A stretch of DNA of 64,000 nucleotides from NCBI GenBank assembly GCA_035079385.1, contig JAVHKY010000054.1:558001-622000 (forward strand), written 5' to 3'. Of the stretch, positions 1 through 13,500 are shown piece by piece. The number at the start of each line of letters is the position of its first letter. The first letter of the stretch is position 1. Origin of the DNA: Aspidiotus rigidus. Its lineage: Eukaryota; Arthropoda; Insecta; Hemiptera; Diaspididae. The notes under the pieces are model-generated. The model did not search any database. It saw only the letters and a program-made list of their open reading frames with translations, and was not told where the DNA came from. A program made the position numbers and the translations under genes.

Positions 1-3000
1 TTTACAGCAAGCTGCAGTGGACCAAATGAAGGATGGTGCCCAAAATGAGTTTATTGGAAACACTACAGAGGATCAAATAGAGAACTGTACAAAATTGATG
101 GCAGAATTAGACCGTGCAAACGCCGAATTACACAGTTCAAAGTCCTTGATGGGAACAATTAAATCAATGGATGCAGAGTTACGAGAACTATATGATAAAT
201 CAATGCAGGAGTTGCGAAATAAAATTTTTGGTATGAATTTTTCCAATTGTTATATTGTAATTATTTACGAGTCTCCATTTTACAGCAAGCTGCAGTGGAC
301 CAAATGAAGGATGGTGCCCAAAATGAGTTTATTGGAAACACTACAGAGGATCAAATAGAGAACTGTACAAAATTGATGGCAGAATTAGACCGTGCAAACG
401 CCGAATTACACAGTTCAAAGTCCTTGATGGGAACAATTAAATCAATGGATGCAGAGTTACGAGAACTATATGATAAATCAATGCAGGAGTTGCGAAATAA
501 AATTTTTGGTATGAATTTTTCCAATTGTTATATTGTAATTATTTACGAGTCTCCATTTTACAGCAAGCTGCAGTGGACCAAATGAAGGATGGTGCCCAAA
601 ATGAGTTTATTGGAAACACTACAGAGGATCAAATAGAGAACTGTACAAAATTGATGGCAGAATTAGACCGTGCAAACGCCGAATTACACAGTTCAAAGTC
701 CTTGATGGGAACAATTAAATCAATGGATGCAGAGTTACGAGAACTATATGATAAATCAATGCAGGAGTTGCGAAATAAAATTTTTGGTATGAATTTTTCC
801 AATTGTTATATTGTAATTATTTACGAGTCTCCATTTTACAGCAAGCTGCAGTGGACCAAATGAAGGATGGTGCCCAAAATGAGTTTATTGGAAACACTAC
901 AGAGGATCAAATAGAGAACTGTACAAAATTGATGGCAGAATTAGACCGTGCAAACGCCGAATTACACAGTTCAAAGTCCTTGATGGGAACAATTAAATCA
1001 ATGGATGCAGAGTTACGAGAACTATATGATAAATCAATGCAGGAGTTGCGAAATAAAATTTTTGGTATGAATTTTTCCAATTGTTATATTGTAATTATTT
1101 ACGAGTATCCATTTTACAGCAAGCTGCAGTGGACCAAATGAAGGATGGTGCCCAAAATGAGTTTATTGGAAACACTACAGAGGATCAAATAGAGAACTGT
1201 ACAAAATTGATGGCAGAATTAGACCGTGCAAACGCCGAATTACACAGTTCAAAGTCCTTGATGGGAACAATTAAATCAATGGATGCAGAGTTACGAGAAC
1301 TATATGATAAATCAATGCAGGAGTTGCGAAATAAAATTTTTGGTATGAATTTTTCCAATTGTTATATTGTAATTATTTAGGAGTATCCATTTTACAGCAA
1401 GCTGCAGTGGACCAAATGAAGGATGGTGCCCAAAATGAGTTTATTGGAAACACTACAGAGGATCAAATAGAGAACTGTACAAAATTGATAGCAGAATTAG
1501 ACCGTGCAAACGCCGAATTACACAGTTCAAAGTCCTTGATGGGAACAATTAAATCAATGGATGCAGAGTTACGAGAACTATATGATAAATCAATGCAGGA
1601 GTTGCGAAATAAAATTTTTGGTATGAATTTTTCCAATTGTTATATTGTAATTATTTAGGAGTATCCATTTTACAGCAAGCTGCAGTGGACCAAATGAAGG
1701 ATGGTGCCCAAAATGAGTTTATTGGAAACACTACAGAGGATCAAATAGAGAACTGTACAAAATTGATGGCAGAATTAGACCGTGCAAACGCCGAATTACA
1801 CAGTTCAAAGTCCTTGATGGGAACAGTTAAATCAATGGATGAAGAGTTACGAGAACTATATGATAAATCAATGCAGGAGTTGCGAAATAAAATTTTTGGT
1901 ATGAATTTTTCCAATTGTTATATTGTAATTATTTACGAGTATCCATTTTACAGCAAGCTGCAGTGGACCAAATGAAGGATGGTGCCCAAAATGAGTTTAT
2001 TGGAAACACTACAGAGGATCAAATAGAGAACTGTACAAAATTGATGGCAGAATTAGACCGTGCAAACGCCGAATTACACAGTTCAAAGTCCTTGATGGGA
2101 ACAGTTAAATCAATGGATGCAGAGTTACGAGAACTATATGATAAATCAATGCAGGAGTTGCGAAATAAAATTTTTGGTATGAATTTTTCCAATTGTTATA
2201 TTGTAATTATTTACGAGTATCCATTTTACAGCAAGCTGCAGTGGACCAAATGAAGGATGGTGCCCAAAATGAGTTTATTGGAAACACTACAGAGGATCAA
2301 ATAGAGAACTGTACAAAATTGATGGCAGAATTAGACCGTGCAAACGCCGAATTACACAGTTCAAAGTCCTTGATGGGAACAGTTAAATCAATGGATGCAG
2401 AGTTACGAGAACTATATGATAAATCAATGCAGGAGTTGCGAAATAAAATTTTTGGTATGAATTTTTCCAATTGTTATATTGTAATTATTTACGAGTATCC
2501 ATTTTACAGCAAGCTGCAGTGGACCAAATGAAGGATGGTGCCCAAAATGAGTTTATTGGAAACACTACAGAGGATCAAATAGAGAACTGTACAAAATTGA
2601 TGGCAGAATTAGACCGTGCAAACGCCGAATTACACAGTTCAAAGTCCTTGATGGGAACAATTAAATCAATGGATGCAGAGTTACGAGAACTATATGATAA
2701 ATCAATGCAGGAGTTGCGAAATAAAATTTTTGGTATGAATTTTTCCAATTGTTATATTGTAATTATTTACGAGTCTCCATTTTACAGCAAGCTGCAGTGG
2801 ACCAAATGAAGGATGGTGCCCAAAATGAGTTTATTGGAAACACTACAGAGGATCAAATAGAGAACTGTACAAAATTGATAGCAGAATTAGACCGTGCAAA
2901 CGCCGAATTACACAGTTCAAAGTCCTTGATGGGAACAGTTAAATCAATGGATGCAGAGTTACGAGAACTATATGATAAATCAATGCAGGAGTTGCGAAAT

Positions 3001-6000
3001 AAAATTTTTGGTATGAATTTTTCCAATTGTTATATTGTAATTATTTACGAGTATCCATTTTACAGCAAGCTGCAGTGGACCAAATGAAGGATGGTGCCCA
3101 AAATGAGTTTATTGGAAACACTACAGAGGATCAAATAGAGAACTGTACAAAATTGATGGCAGAATTAGACCGTGCAAACGCCGAATAACACAGTTCAAAG
3201 TCCTTGATGGGAACAATTAAATCAATGGATGCAGAGTTACGAGAACTATATGATAAATCAATGCAGGAGTTGCGAAATAAAATTTTTGGTATGAATTTTT
3301 CCAATTGTTATATTGTAATTATTTACGAGTATCCATTTTACAGCAAGCTGCAGTGGACCAAATGAAGGATGGTGCCCAAAATGAGTTTATTGGAAACACT
3401 ACAGAGGATCAAATAGAGAACTGTACAAAATTGATGGCAGAATTAGACCGTGCAAACGCCGAATTACACAGTTCAAAGTCCTTGATGGGAACAATTAAAT
3501 CAATGGATGCAGAGTTACGAGAACTATATGATAAATCAATGCAGGAGTTGCGAAATAAAATTTTTGGTATGAATTTTTCCAATTGTTATATTGTAATTAT
3601 TTACGAGTATCCATTTTACAGCAAGCTGCAGTGGACCAAATGAAGGATGGTGCCCAAAATGAGTTTATTGGAAACACTACAGAGGATCAAATAGAGAACT
3701 GTACAAAATTGATGGCAGAATTAGACCGTGCAAACGCCGAATTACACAGTTCAAAGTCCTTGATGGGAACAGTTAAATCAATGGATGCAGAGTTACGAGA
3801 ACTATATGATAAATCAATGCGAAATAAAATTTTTGGTATGAATTTTTCCAATTGTTATATTGTAATTATTTACGAGTATCCATTTTACAGCAAGCTGCAG
3901 TGGACCAAATGAAGGATGGTGCCCAAAATGAGTTTATTGGAAACACTACAGAGGATCAAATAGAGAACTGTACAAAATTGATGGCAGAATTAGACCGTGC
4001 AAACGCCGAATTACACAGTTCAAAGTCCTTGATGGGAACAGTTAAATCAATGGATGCAGAGTTACGAGAACTATATGATAAATCAATGCGAAATAAAATT
4101 TTTGGTATGAATTTTTCCAATTGTCATATTGTAATTATTTACGAGTCTCCATTTTACAGCAAGCTGCAGTGGACCAAATGAAGGATGGTGCCCAAAATGA
4201 GTTTATTGGAAACACTACAGAGGATCAAATAGAGAACTGTACAAAATTGATAGCAGAATTAGACCGTGCAAACGCCGAATTACACAGTTCAAAGTCCTTG
4301 ATGGGAACAGTTAAATCAATGGATGCAGAGTTACGAGAACTATATGATAAATCAATGCAGGAGTTGCGAAATAAAATTTTTGGTATGAATTTTTCCAATT
4401 GTCATATTGTAATTATTTACGAGTCTCCATTTGACATCAAGCTGCAGTGGACCAAATGAAGGATGGTGCCCAAAATGAGTTTATTGGAAACACTACAGAG
4501 GATCAAATAGAGAACTGTACAAAATTGATGGCAGAATTAGACCGTGCAAACGCCGAATTACACAGTTCAAAGTCCTTGATGGGAACAATTAAATCAATGG
4601 ATGCAGAGTTACGAGAACTATATGATAAATCAATGCAGGAGTTGCGAAATAAAATTTTTGGTATGAATTTTTCCAATTGTTATATTGTAATTATTTACGA
4701 GTCTCCATTTTACAGCAAGCTGCAGTGGACCAAATGAAGGATGGTGCCCAAAATGAGTTTATTGGAAACACTACAGAGGATCAAATAGAGAACTGTACAA
4801 AATTGATGGCAGAATTAGACCGTGCAAACGCCGAATTACACAGTTCAAAGTCCTTGATGGGAACAATTAAATCAATGGATGCAGAGTTACGAGAACTATA
4901 TGATAAATCAATGCAGGAGTTGCGAAATAAAATTTTTGGTATGAATTTTTCCAATTGTTATATTGTAATTATTTACGAGTCTCCATTTTACAGCAAGCTG
5001 CAGTGGACCAAATGAAGGATGGTGCCCAAAATGAGTTTATTGGAAACACTACAGAGGATCAAATAGAGAACTGTACAAAATTGATGGCAGAATTAGACCG
5101 TGCAAACGCCGAATTACACAGTTCAAAGTCCTTGATGGGAACAATTAAATCAATGGATGCAGAGTTACGAGAACTATATGATAAATCAATGCAGGAGTTG
5201 CGAAATAAAATTTTTGGTATGAATTTTTCCAATTGTTATATTGTAATTATTTACGAGTATCCATTTTACAGCAAGCTGCAGTGGACCAAATGAAGGATGG
5301 TGCCCAAAATGAGTTTATTGGAAACACTACAGAGGATCAAATAGAGAACTGTACAAAATTGATGGCAGAATTAGACCGTGCAAACGCCGAATTACACAGT
5401 TCAAAGTCCTTGATGGGAACAATTAAATCAATGGATGCAGAGTTACGAGAACTATATGATAAATCAATGCAGGAGTTGCGAAATAAAATTTTTGGTATGA
5501 ATTTTTCCAATTGTTATATTGTAATTATTTAGGAGTATCCATTTTACAGCAAGCTGCAGTGGACCAAATGAAGGATGGTGCCCAAAATGAGTTTATTGGA
5601 AACACTACAGAGGATCAAATAGAGAACTGTACAAAATTGATAGCAGAATTAGACCGTGCAAACGCCGAATTACACAGTTCAAAGTCCTTGATGGGAACAG
5701 TTAAATCAATGGATGCAGAGTTACGAGAACTATATGATAAATCAATGCAGGAGTTGCGAAATAAAATTTTTGGTATGAATTTTTCCAATTGTTATATTGT
5801 AATTATTTACGAGTCTCCATTTTACAGCAAGCTGCAGTGGACCAAATGAAGGATGGTGCCCAAAATGAGTTTATTGGAAACACTACAGAGGATCAAATAG
5901 AGAACTGTACAAAATTGATGGCAGAATTAGACCGTGCAAACGCCGAATTACACAGTTCAAAGTCCTTGATGGGAACAATTAAATCAATGGATGCAGAGTT

Positions 6001-8038
6001 ACGAGAACTATATGATAAATCAATGCAGGAGTTGCGAAATAAAATTTTTGGTATGAATTTTTCCAATTGTTATATTGTAATTATTTACGAGTCTCCATTT
6101 TACAGCAAGCTGCAGTGGACCAAATGAAGGATGGTGCCCAAAATGAGTTTATTGGAAACACTACAGAGGATCAAATAGAGAACTGTACAAAATTGATGGC
6201 AGAATTAGACCGTGCAAACGCCGAATTACACAGTTCAAAGTCCTTGATGGGAACAATTAAATCAATGGATGCAGAGTTACGAGAACTATATGATAAATCA
6301 ATGCAGGAGTTGCGAAATAAAATTTTTGGTATGAATTTTTCCAATTGTTATATTGTAATTATTTACGAGTATCCATTTTACAGCAAGCTGCAGTGGACCA
6401 AATGAAGGATGGTGCCCAAAATGAGTTTATTGGAAACACTACAGAGGATCAAATAGAGAACTGTACAAAATTGATGGCAGAATTAGACCGTGCAAACGCC
6501 GAATTACACAGTTCAAAGTCCTTGATGGGAACAATTAAATCAATGGATGCAGAGTTACGAGAACTATATGATAAATCAATGCAGGAGTTGCGAAATAAAA
6601 TTTTTGGTATGAATTTTTCCAATTGTTATATTGTAATTATTTACGAGTATCCATTTTACAGCAAGCTGCAGTGGACCAAATGAAGGATGGTGCCCAAAAT
6701 GAGTTTATTGGAAACACTACAGAGGATCAAATAGAGAACTGTACAAAATTGATGGCAGAATTAGACCGTGCAAACGCCGAATTACACAGTTCAAAGTCCT
6801 TGATGGGAACAATTAAATCAATGGATGCAGAGTTACGAGAACTATATGATAAATCAATGCAGGAGTTGCGAAATAAAATTTTTGGTATGAATTTTTCCAA
6901 TTGTTATATTGTAATTATTTACGAGTATCCATTTTACAGCAAGCTGCAGTGGACCAAATGAAGGATGGTGCCCAAAATGAGTTTATTGGAAACACTACAG
7001 AGGATCAAATAGAGAACTGTACAAAATTGATGGCAGAATTAGACCGTGCAAACGCCGAATTACACAGTTCAAAGTCCTTGATGGGAACAGTTAAATCAAT
7101 GGATGCAGAGTTACGAGAACTATATGATAAATCATTGCGAAATAAAATTTTTGGTATGAATTTTTCCAATTGTTATATTGTAATTATTTACGAGTATCCA
7201 TTTTACAGCAAGCTGCAGTGGACCAAATGAAGGATGGTGCCCAAAATGAGTTTATTGGAAACACTACAGAGGATCAAATAGAGAACTGTACAAAATTGAT
7301 GGCAGAATTAGACCGTGCAAACGCCGAATTACACAGTTCAAAGTCCTTGATGGGAACAGTTAAATCAATGGATGCAGAGTTACGAGAACTATATGATAAA
7401 TCAATGCGAAATAAAATTTTTGGTATGAATTTTTCCAATTGTCATATTGTAATTATTTACGAGTCTCCATTTTACAGCAAGCTGCAGTGGATCAAATGAA
7501 GGATGGTGCCCAAAATGAGTTTATTGGAAACACTACAGAGGATCAAATAGAGAACTGTACAAAATTGATAGCAGAATTAGACCGTGCAAACGCCGAATTA
7601 CACAGTTCAAAGTCCTTGATGGGAACAGTTAAATCAATGGATGCAGAGTTACGAGAACTATATGATGAATCAATGCAGGAGTTGCGAAATAAAATTTTTG
7701 GTATGAATTTTTCCAATTGTTATATTGTAATTATTTACGAGTATCCATTTTACAGCAAGCTGCAGTGGACCAAATGAAGGATGGTGCCCAAAATGAGTTT
7801 ATTGGAAACACTACAGAGGATCAAATAGAGAACTGTACAAAATTGATAGCAGAATTAGACCGTGCAAACGCCGAATTACACAGTTCAATGTCCTTGATGG
7901 GAACAGTTAAATCAATGGATGCAGAGTTACGAGAACTATATGATAAATCAATGCAGGAGTTGCGAAATAAAATTTTTGGTATGAATTTTTCCAATTGTTA
8001 TATTGTAATTATTTACGAGTATCCATTTTACAGCAACT
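1..8038 (+). repeat. 278-bp tandem repeat array, about 29 copies (exon + intron unit)
   Basis: The unit is 278 bp, or 269 bp in four copies, and holds one 213-bp exon and one 65-bp intron. Copies differ by only a few substitutions: ATG/ATA and ATT/GTT in the exon, TCT/TAT, TAC/TAG and TAT/CAT in the intron. The same runs of variants recur at different positions. The order seen at copies 12-16 reappears at copies 24-28, and that of copies 3-6 at copies 18-21. This points to repeated unequal exchange of multi-unit blocks. The array ends at about 8038, where the acceptor region reads CAGCAACTAG instead of CAGCAAGCTGCAG. Confidence 0.95.
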
Positions 8039-8222
8039 AGGTATCTAAGATAAATCACGTTCATTCATTCAATGAGCTAATATACTCTGTTCCAGAAAAC
8101 AAATTTCCGTCTGAAGTCGTCGACAGTTTGCAAAACGAAACCATGCAAATGTTGGTTATGTCTAACAACGGTAAGCAGATTAACTACATATTATAAAAAC
8201 CTGAATTTTAGTGGTTCAGTAA
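18..8222 (+). CDS. Tandem-exon coiled-coil repeat gene, 3' part (29 repeat exons plus terminal exons)
   Basis: I do not recognise this protein family. The window opens inside an intron and then holds 29 copies of a 213-bp exon (first 18-230, last 7766-7978). Each follows an acceptor CTGCAG and ends at TTTTTG before GTATGA. Every exon starts and ends in phase 1, so all 29 join in one frame, about 71 residues per repeat and at least 2,000 residues in total. The repeat is charged and Leu/Met/Ile-spaced (for example KLMAELDRANAELHSSKSL), which suggests a coiled coil. After the last repeat a different exon fits at 8096-8170, also phase 1/1 and encoding FPSEVVDSLQNETMQM. A short last exon from 8212 would end at TAA 8220-8222. 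Four copies lack 9 bp in frame, as expected for coding sequence. Copy 12 has a TAA at 3186-3188, but because the exon is symmetric, skipping it keeps the frame. The 5' end lies outside the window. The exon structure is well supported; the function is unknown and the last exon is tentative. Confidence 0.72.
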
Positions 8223-9197
8223 AATTAGCCATTTTAAAGGTCACAAAAAACAATGAATGTACAAACCGACTTTTTAATAATTTGCTATAAAATAATTTAC
8301 ACATCATGCCCCCATATCTAAACTTCGTTACTTCTCAGTTAGGAGCTGATTGTGATAATAATAACAATGTAAGGTATTCCACTTAGGTACTCTTCTATTA
8401 TTCAATTCATTTCTAATCTTTTTAATAGGTACTTTTATAATTTTCAAATACAGGTATTCATTCATTCATCTATATTATAAAGGAGGAGAGAGTTTTTTTT
8501 TTTAGACGAATAGGCTCCGTTCGTATGGTACCGATTTTCTTGAAACTTTGAATGTTATTAGGTATTAGTGTGGAATCAAGAATAGGATGGTTGAAAATAA
8601 AAAACATCCCCTTGGCAAGAGATAAAAGTCAGGTGTTTCTGGCTGCATCTTTTCATCGTGAAGTATTAGGTACTTTTACTAAGAGTTTATTTTTTTCATT
8701 TTTTTCTATCTTACTGGGAGTTCATTTTTTCCATTTTTTCTACCTTACTGACAGTGTTTTGCAGCTAGCCGAAAGCTGAATCCGAAAGCCGATAGCTTGC
8801 CGTATTTTTACTGATAACAGAGAAGCCAAAAGCCAGCTAGCCGTATGAAAAAGCTAGCCGAAAGCCATATTTTACTGACTATGATTCGGCTAGCTAGTGG
8901 AAGTTTTGGCTCAGAATTCTTATCAATTATCACCATAGACTAATAAGATCACTTCGTTCTATTATCACAGTGCCATCTCTATTTCATTTCCGGTTTGCAC
9001 TTTGCGAGTTTGAGTTTGCGGAGCAGTGGTCTGGTCTCTTTAAGACTCTAGGAATAATCATTTAATAAAAGCACAAATAAACAAAGAATTTGTCACACCT
9101 GAGTAAGTGATTTATGATCGTGAAGAATTCTTTTTACCAACTTTTCATCAATCATTATGGAGGCGTATTGATTTATTATTATTGGCCATTCGTATAA
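8223..9197. other. Intergenic; cluster of GCTAGCCGAAAGC-like words
   Basis: No convincing gene. Between about 8762 and 8905 the words GCTAGCC, CCGAAAGC and their inverse GGCTAGC recur at least six times in both orientations, giving a small palindromic cluster. A small ORF at 8552-8779 is low-complexity at its end and is not called. Confidence 0.6.
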
Positions 9198-9260
9198 TGT
9201 TATGATACCACCTTTCCCTCATCATCTTTTTCTTTTCTTCTCTTTCATTCGTAACCTAGC
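9198..9260 (+). mobile_element. LTR 5'-end fragment, related to the LTR at 20753
   Basis: About 60 bp beginning TGTTATGATACCACC match the start of the LTR at 20753-21090, with a small indel and a few substitutions. The match stops near 9255. It is a truncated LTR or a fragment moved with it; no internal retroelement sequence follows. Confidence 0.6.
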
Positions 9261-9270
9261 AAGGCTGCTC

Positions 9271-9371
9271 AGAAGAGCCGTTTGTCTGATCCGGTTCGCC
9301 GGACTGTTCATAATGAACGTTTGAAATCCGTTTAGAAGAGTCGTTTGTCTGATCCGGTTAGCCGGACTGTT
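9271..9371. repeat. Direct repeat, two 38-bp copies 63 bp apart
   Basis: Copies at 9271-9308 and 9334-9371 share AGAAGAG(C/T)CGTTTG and CCGGACTGTT and differ at two positions. Each also holds a small dyad, CCGG...CCGG. Function unknown. Confidence 0.8.
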
Positions 9372-10514
9372 GGTGCGAGAGCAAATTTCACATGCAAAAA
9401 TTCATAGTTCAAAATTTTTCAGGTGCATCAAAGGTATCCCTTCCTCTTAACAGGAAATATAGGAAATATAGATTTGTTTATTTCTTGTCCACAATTTGTG
9501 ATGTTCAATTTTAAAATATATCATTAAATTATAATTTATATATTAATTATACTAGTTTTTTTAAGGAAGAAAATGATTCATAGAAATTTTTTTTTCGTTT
9601 GATAATGTCAAAATTGCAATTCATGATAGAGAGAAAAGCTATTCGCCTGTAAGGGCTCTGCTAGGAGCGCCACTTTCCACGCCACACTCAAAGGTGAGGG
9701 TGTGTGATAGTCTCATATTATAATAAACACAGAAATGATTTTTAAAAGTTCGTCACTACTTAATTGATCACGTACAATATGACGGATTCAGTCACGAATT
9801 TGCGTAGGCGCGTTGGGCGACTTATTCGCGAATCGCCTATAGGTAATTGGTTTCAATGATTCGTAGCGATAATTCAATCAGTACTGTGATATATGTAAAT
9901 TTTTCGCTTCTGCTTTGTTTATCATTTTTCGACGATTTTTTTTTTTTAACACTTCTTGTGTTCATCAAGATTCCTTTTTTTTTTGTTCAGGATCGATTAG
10001 GTAGGTATACGATAACATTTTTTTAATTATGTATTCAACTTACATATTTTACTGTTGACATTCAAGGAATATTCATGTATAGCTCCACCTTGTTTCTACT
10101 AAATAGGCGGCGTAACTTGGAGTTTGCAATATTGGTAGCCCTGCATACAAAGTGATCATGGTTCAATTTTTTTGTTTTGTTTCTTCTCAAATTTAAAAAT
10201 GATCAATTTCGTTTTGCGACGCCTTGTCGTTGTTTCAATTTTATTTCGTTTTGTTCCCGTATGGATGTACCTGTGTTTCAAGAAATTTTTTTTTTTTGCT
10301 ATGTCGATAGTTTTCAATTTATTATATCTACACATCAGGTCAACTTTCTTAAATATTGAGGTATCTACAATTTTTAGATCCATGTTTCATAACAGTTTGT
10401 TCGTTCTATTATGGTGTGAATTAATCTGTCACATTATATTAATATTTTTTTATCGTCTTATGTATACCATCGTTTCTATGAACTTGTATACCATGAATAT
10501 CTGTTTATGCTTCA
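9372..10514. other. Intergenic, AT-rich
   Basis: No supported gene. It contains a short GC-rich patch near 9800-9840 with CGCGAATCGCC-type words and several T-tracts. The ORFs at 10156-10383 and 10172-10520 are low-complexity overlaps on both strands and are not supported, except that the plus frame runs into the first array unit. Confidence 0.5.
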
Positions 10515-13500
10515 TTTCAGATTTTTCAGCATTACAACCACTTCCAGTCGCAGAAAGGGATATTATAGTCGCCCACTTTCCTTGGATAAGACATCCTAAC
10601 AGTTGTATGGGGAAAAACACTGCTTGTGCGGGCGGGGTACATCCCAGCATAGTGAAACGAGGAGCTGATCAGTCAAATTAGTGTCTTGTAATGAACTTGA
10701 CAAGTACACCAAAATTCCCAACATCTGCTACGGGGCAGGGCTATAACAGAATTTGCTATCTGCTGAATATTGTGCTTATTTCCGATTTTTCAGCATTACA
10801 ATCACTTTCAGTCGCAGAAAGGGATATCATAGTCGCCCACTTTCCTTGGATAAGACATTCCAACAGTTGTATGAGGAACAACACTGCTTGTGCGGGTGGG
10901 GTACATCCCGCCATAGTGAAACGAGAAGCTGATCAGTCAAATTGGTGTGTTGTAATGATCTTGACGAGTACATCAAAATTCCCACGATCTACTACAGTGA
11001 CACTGACCAAAGAAACGGCAGACGTATGGTAGTCACGAATTCGCCAAATTGAAATCCGTGAAAGGAAACGTCTTGCCTACAGCAATTTGGTTACCATGCC
11101 AAATTATCAGTCAAACTGTAGAGGTCCTGGGAAAAGTTCCCAAAAAACGCTATAAAAAATTATTAGAAAAATTGCACCAACATTTATTATGACATTTTTT
11201 TTCATTATTATGTAGCGATTCCAATTTGAAATTCGAAATACGTATATTTTTATTTATTCTGATATGTTTATAGATAATAATCTTGCATTTATGTTAAATT
11301 ATTTATACTATATTTACAGTTATTTCTTCTATGCATCAATATAGGCCTGCCCCCCTACCCCTGCCCACACTGCTACGGTGCGGGGCTACAACAGAATTTG
11401 CTATCTGCCGAATATTGTGCTTATTTCAGATTTTTCAGCATTACAACCACTTTCAGTCGAAGAAAGGGATATCATAGTCCCCCACTTTCTTTGGCTAAGA
11501 CATCCTAACAGTTGTATGGGGAACAACACTTCTTGTGCGGGCGGGGTTCATCCCGCAATAGTGAAACAAGAAGCTGATTAGTGAAATTAGTGTGTTGTAA
11601 TGATCTTGACAAGTACATCAAAATTCCCAGCATCTACTGCAGGGACACTGACCAAAGAAAAGGCAGACGTAGGGTAGTCACGAATTCGCCAAATTGAAAT
11701 CCGTGAAAGGAAACGTCTTGCCTACAGCAATTTTGTTACCATGCCAAATTATCAGTCAAACTGTGGAGGTCCTGGGAAAAGTTCCCAAAAAACTCCATAA
11801 AAAATTATTTAAAAAATTGCACGAACAATTATTATGAAATTTTTTTTTTATTATTATTTAGCGATTCCAATTTGAAATTCGAAATATATTTTTATTTATT
11901 CTGATATGCTTCTAGATAATAAACTTGCATTTATGTTATATTGTTTGTACTATATTTACAGTTATTTCTTCTATGCATCATTATACGCCTGTCCCCCCTC
12001 CCCCTGCCCCCATAAAATATCGTTATTTCTCGGTTGCAGAAAGTTTTAAAATAAGAATTTGCCATCTGCTGAATATTGTGCTCATTTCCGATTTTTCAGC
12101 ATTACAACCACTTCCAGTCGAAGAAAGGGATATCATAGTCGCCCACTTTCCTTGGATAAGACATCCTGACAGTTGTATGGGTAACAACACTGCTTGTGCG
12201 GGCGGGGTACATCCCGCGATAGTGAAACAAGGAGCTGATTAGTGAAATTGGTGTGTTGTAATGATCTTGACAAGTACATCAAAATTCCCAGCATCTACTG
12301 TAGTGACACTGAAAATTATATCTCCAAAGAAAAGGCAGACGTATGGTAGTCACGAATTCGCCAAATTGAAATCTGTGAAAGGAAACGTCTTGCCTACAGC
12401 ATGTTGGTTACCATGCCAACTTATCAGTCAAACTGTAGAGGTCCTGGGAAAAGTCCCCAAAAAACGCTATAAAATTATTAGAAAAAGTGCACCAACATTT
12501 ATTAATGACATTTTTTTTCATTATTATGTAGCGATTCCAATTTGAAATTCGAAATATATTTTCATTTATTCTGATATGTTTATAGATAATAACCTTGCAT
12601 TTATGTAACATTGCTTGTACTATATATACAGTTATTTCTTCTATGCATCATTATGGGCCGCCCCCCCTACCCCTGCCCACACACCTACGGGGCAGGGCTA
12701 TAACAGAATTTGCTGTCTGCTGAATATTGTGCATATTTCAGATTTTTCAGCATTACAACCACTTTCAGTCGCAGAAAGGGATATTTTAGTCACCCACTTT
12801 CCTTGGCTAAGACATCCTAACAGTTGTATGGGGAACAACACTGCTTGTGCGGGCGGGGTTCATCCCGCAATAGTGAAACAAGGAGCTGATTAGTGAAATT
12901 GGTGTGTTGTAATGATCTTGACAAGTACATAAAAATTCCCAGCATCTACTGCAGGGACACTGACCAAAGAAAAGGCAGACGTATGGTAGTCACGAATTCG
13001 CCAAATTGAAATCCGTGAAAGGAAGCGTCTTGCCTACAGCAATGTGGTTACCACGCCAACTTATCAGTCAAACTGTAGAGGTCCTGGGAAAAGTTCCCAA
13101 AAAACGCTATAAACAATTATTAGAAAAATTGCACGCACATTTATTATGACATTTTTTTTCATTATTATGTAGCGATTCCAATTTGAAATTCGAAATATAT
13201 TTTTATTTATTCCGATATGTTTATAGATAATAAGCTTGCATTTATGTTACATTGTTTGTAGAAAGTTTTAAAATAAGAATTGGCTATCTGCTGGATATTG
13301 TACTTATTTCAGATTTTTCAGCATTACAACCACTTCCAGTCGCAGAAAGGGATATCATAGTCACCCACTTTCCTTGGATAAGACATCCCAACAGTTGTAT
13401 GGGGAACAACACTTCTTGTGCGGGCGGGGTTCATCCCGCAATAGTGAAACAAGAAGCTGATTAGTGAAATTGGTGTGTTGTAATGATCTTGACAAGTACA

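Noticed and set aside
247..8040. Separate 99-112 codon genes starting MLYCNY in each repeat
   Set aside because: They begin inside the intron and end after the acceptor; the exon model with common phase explains the array better.
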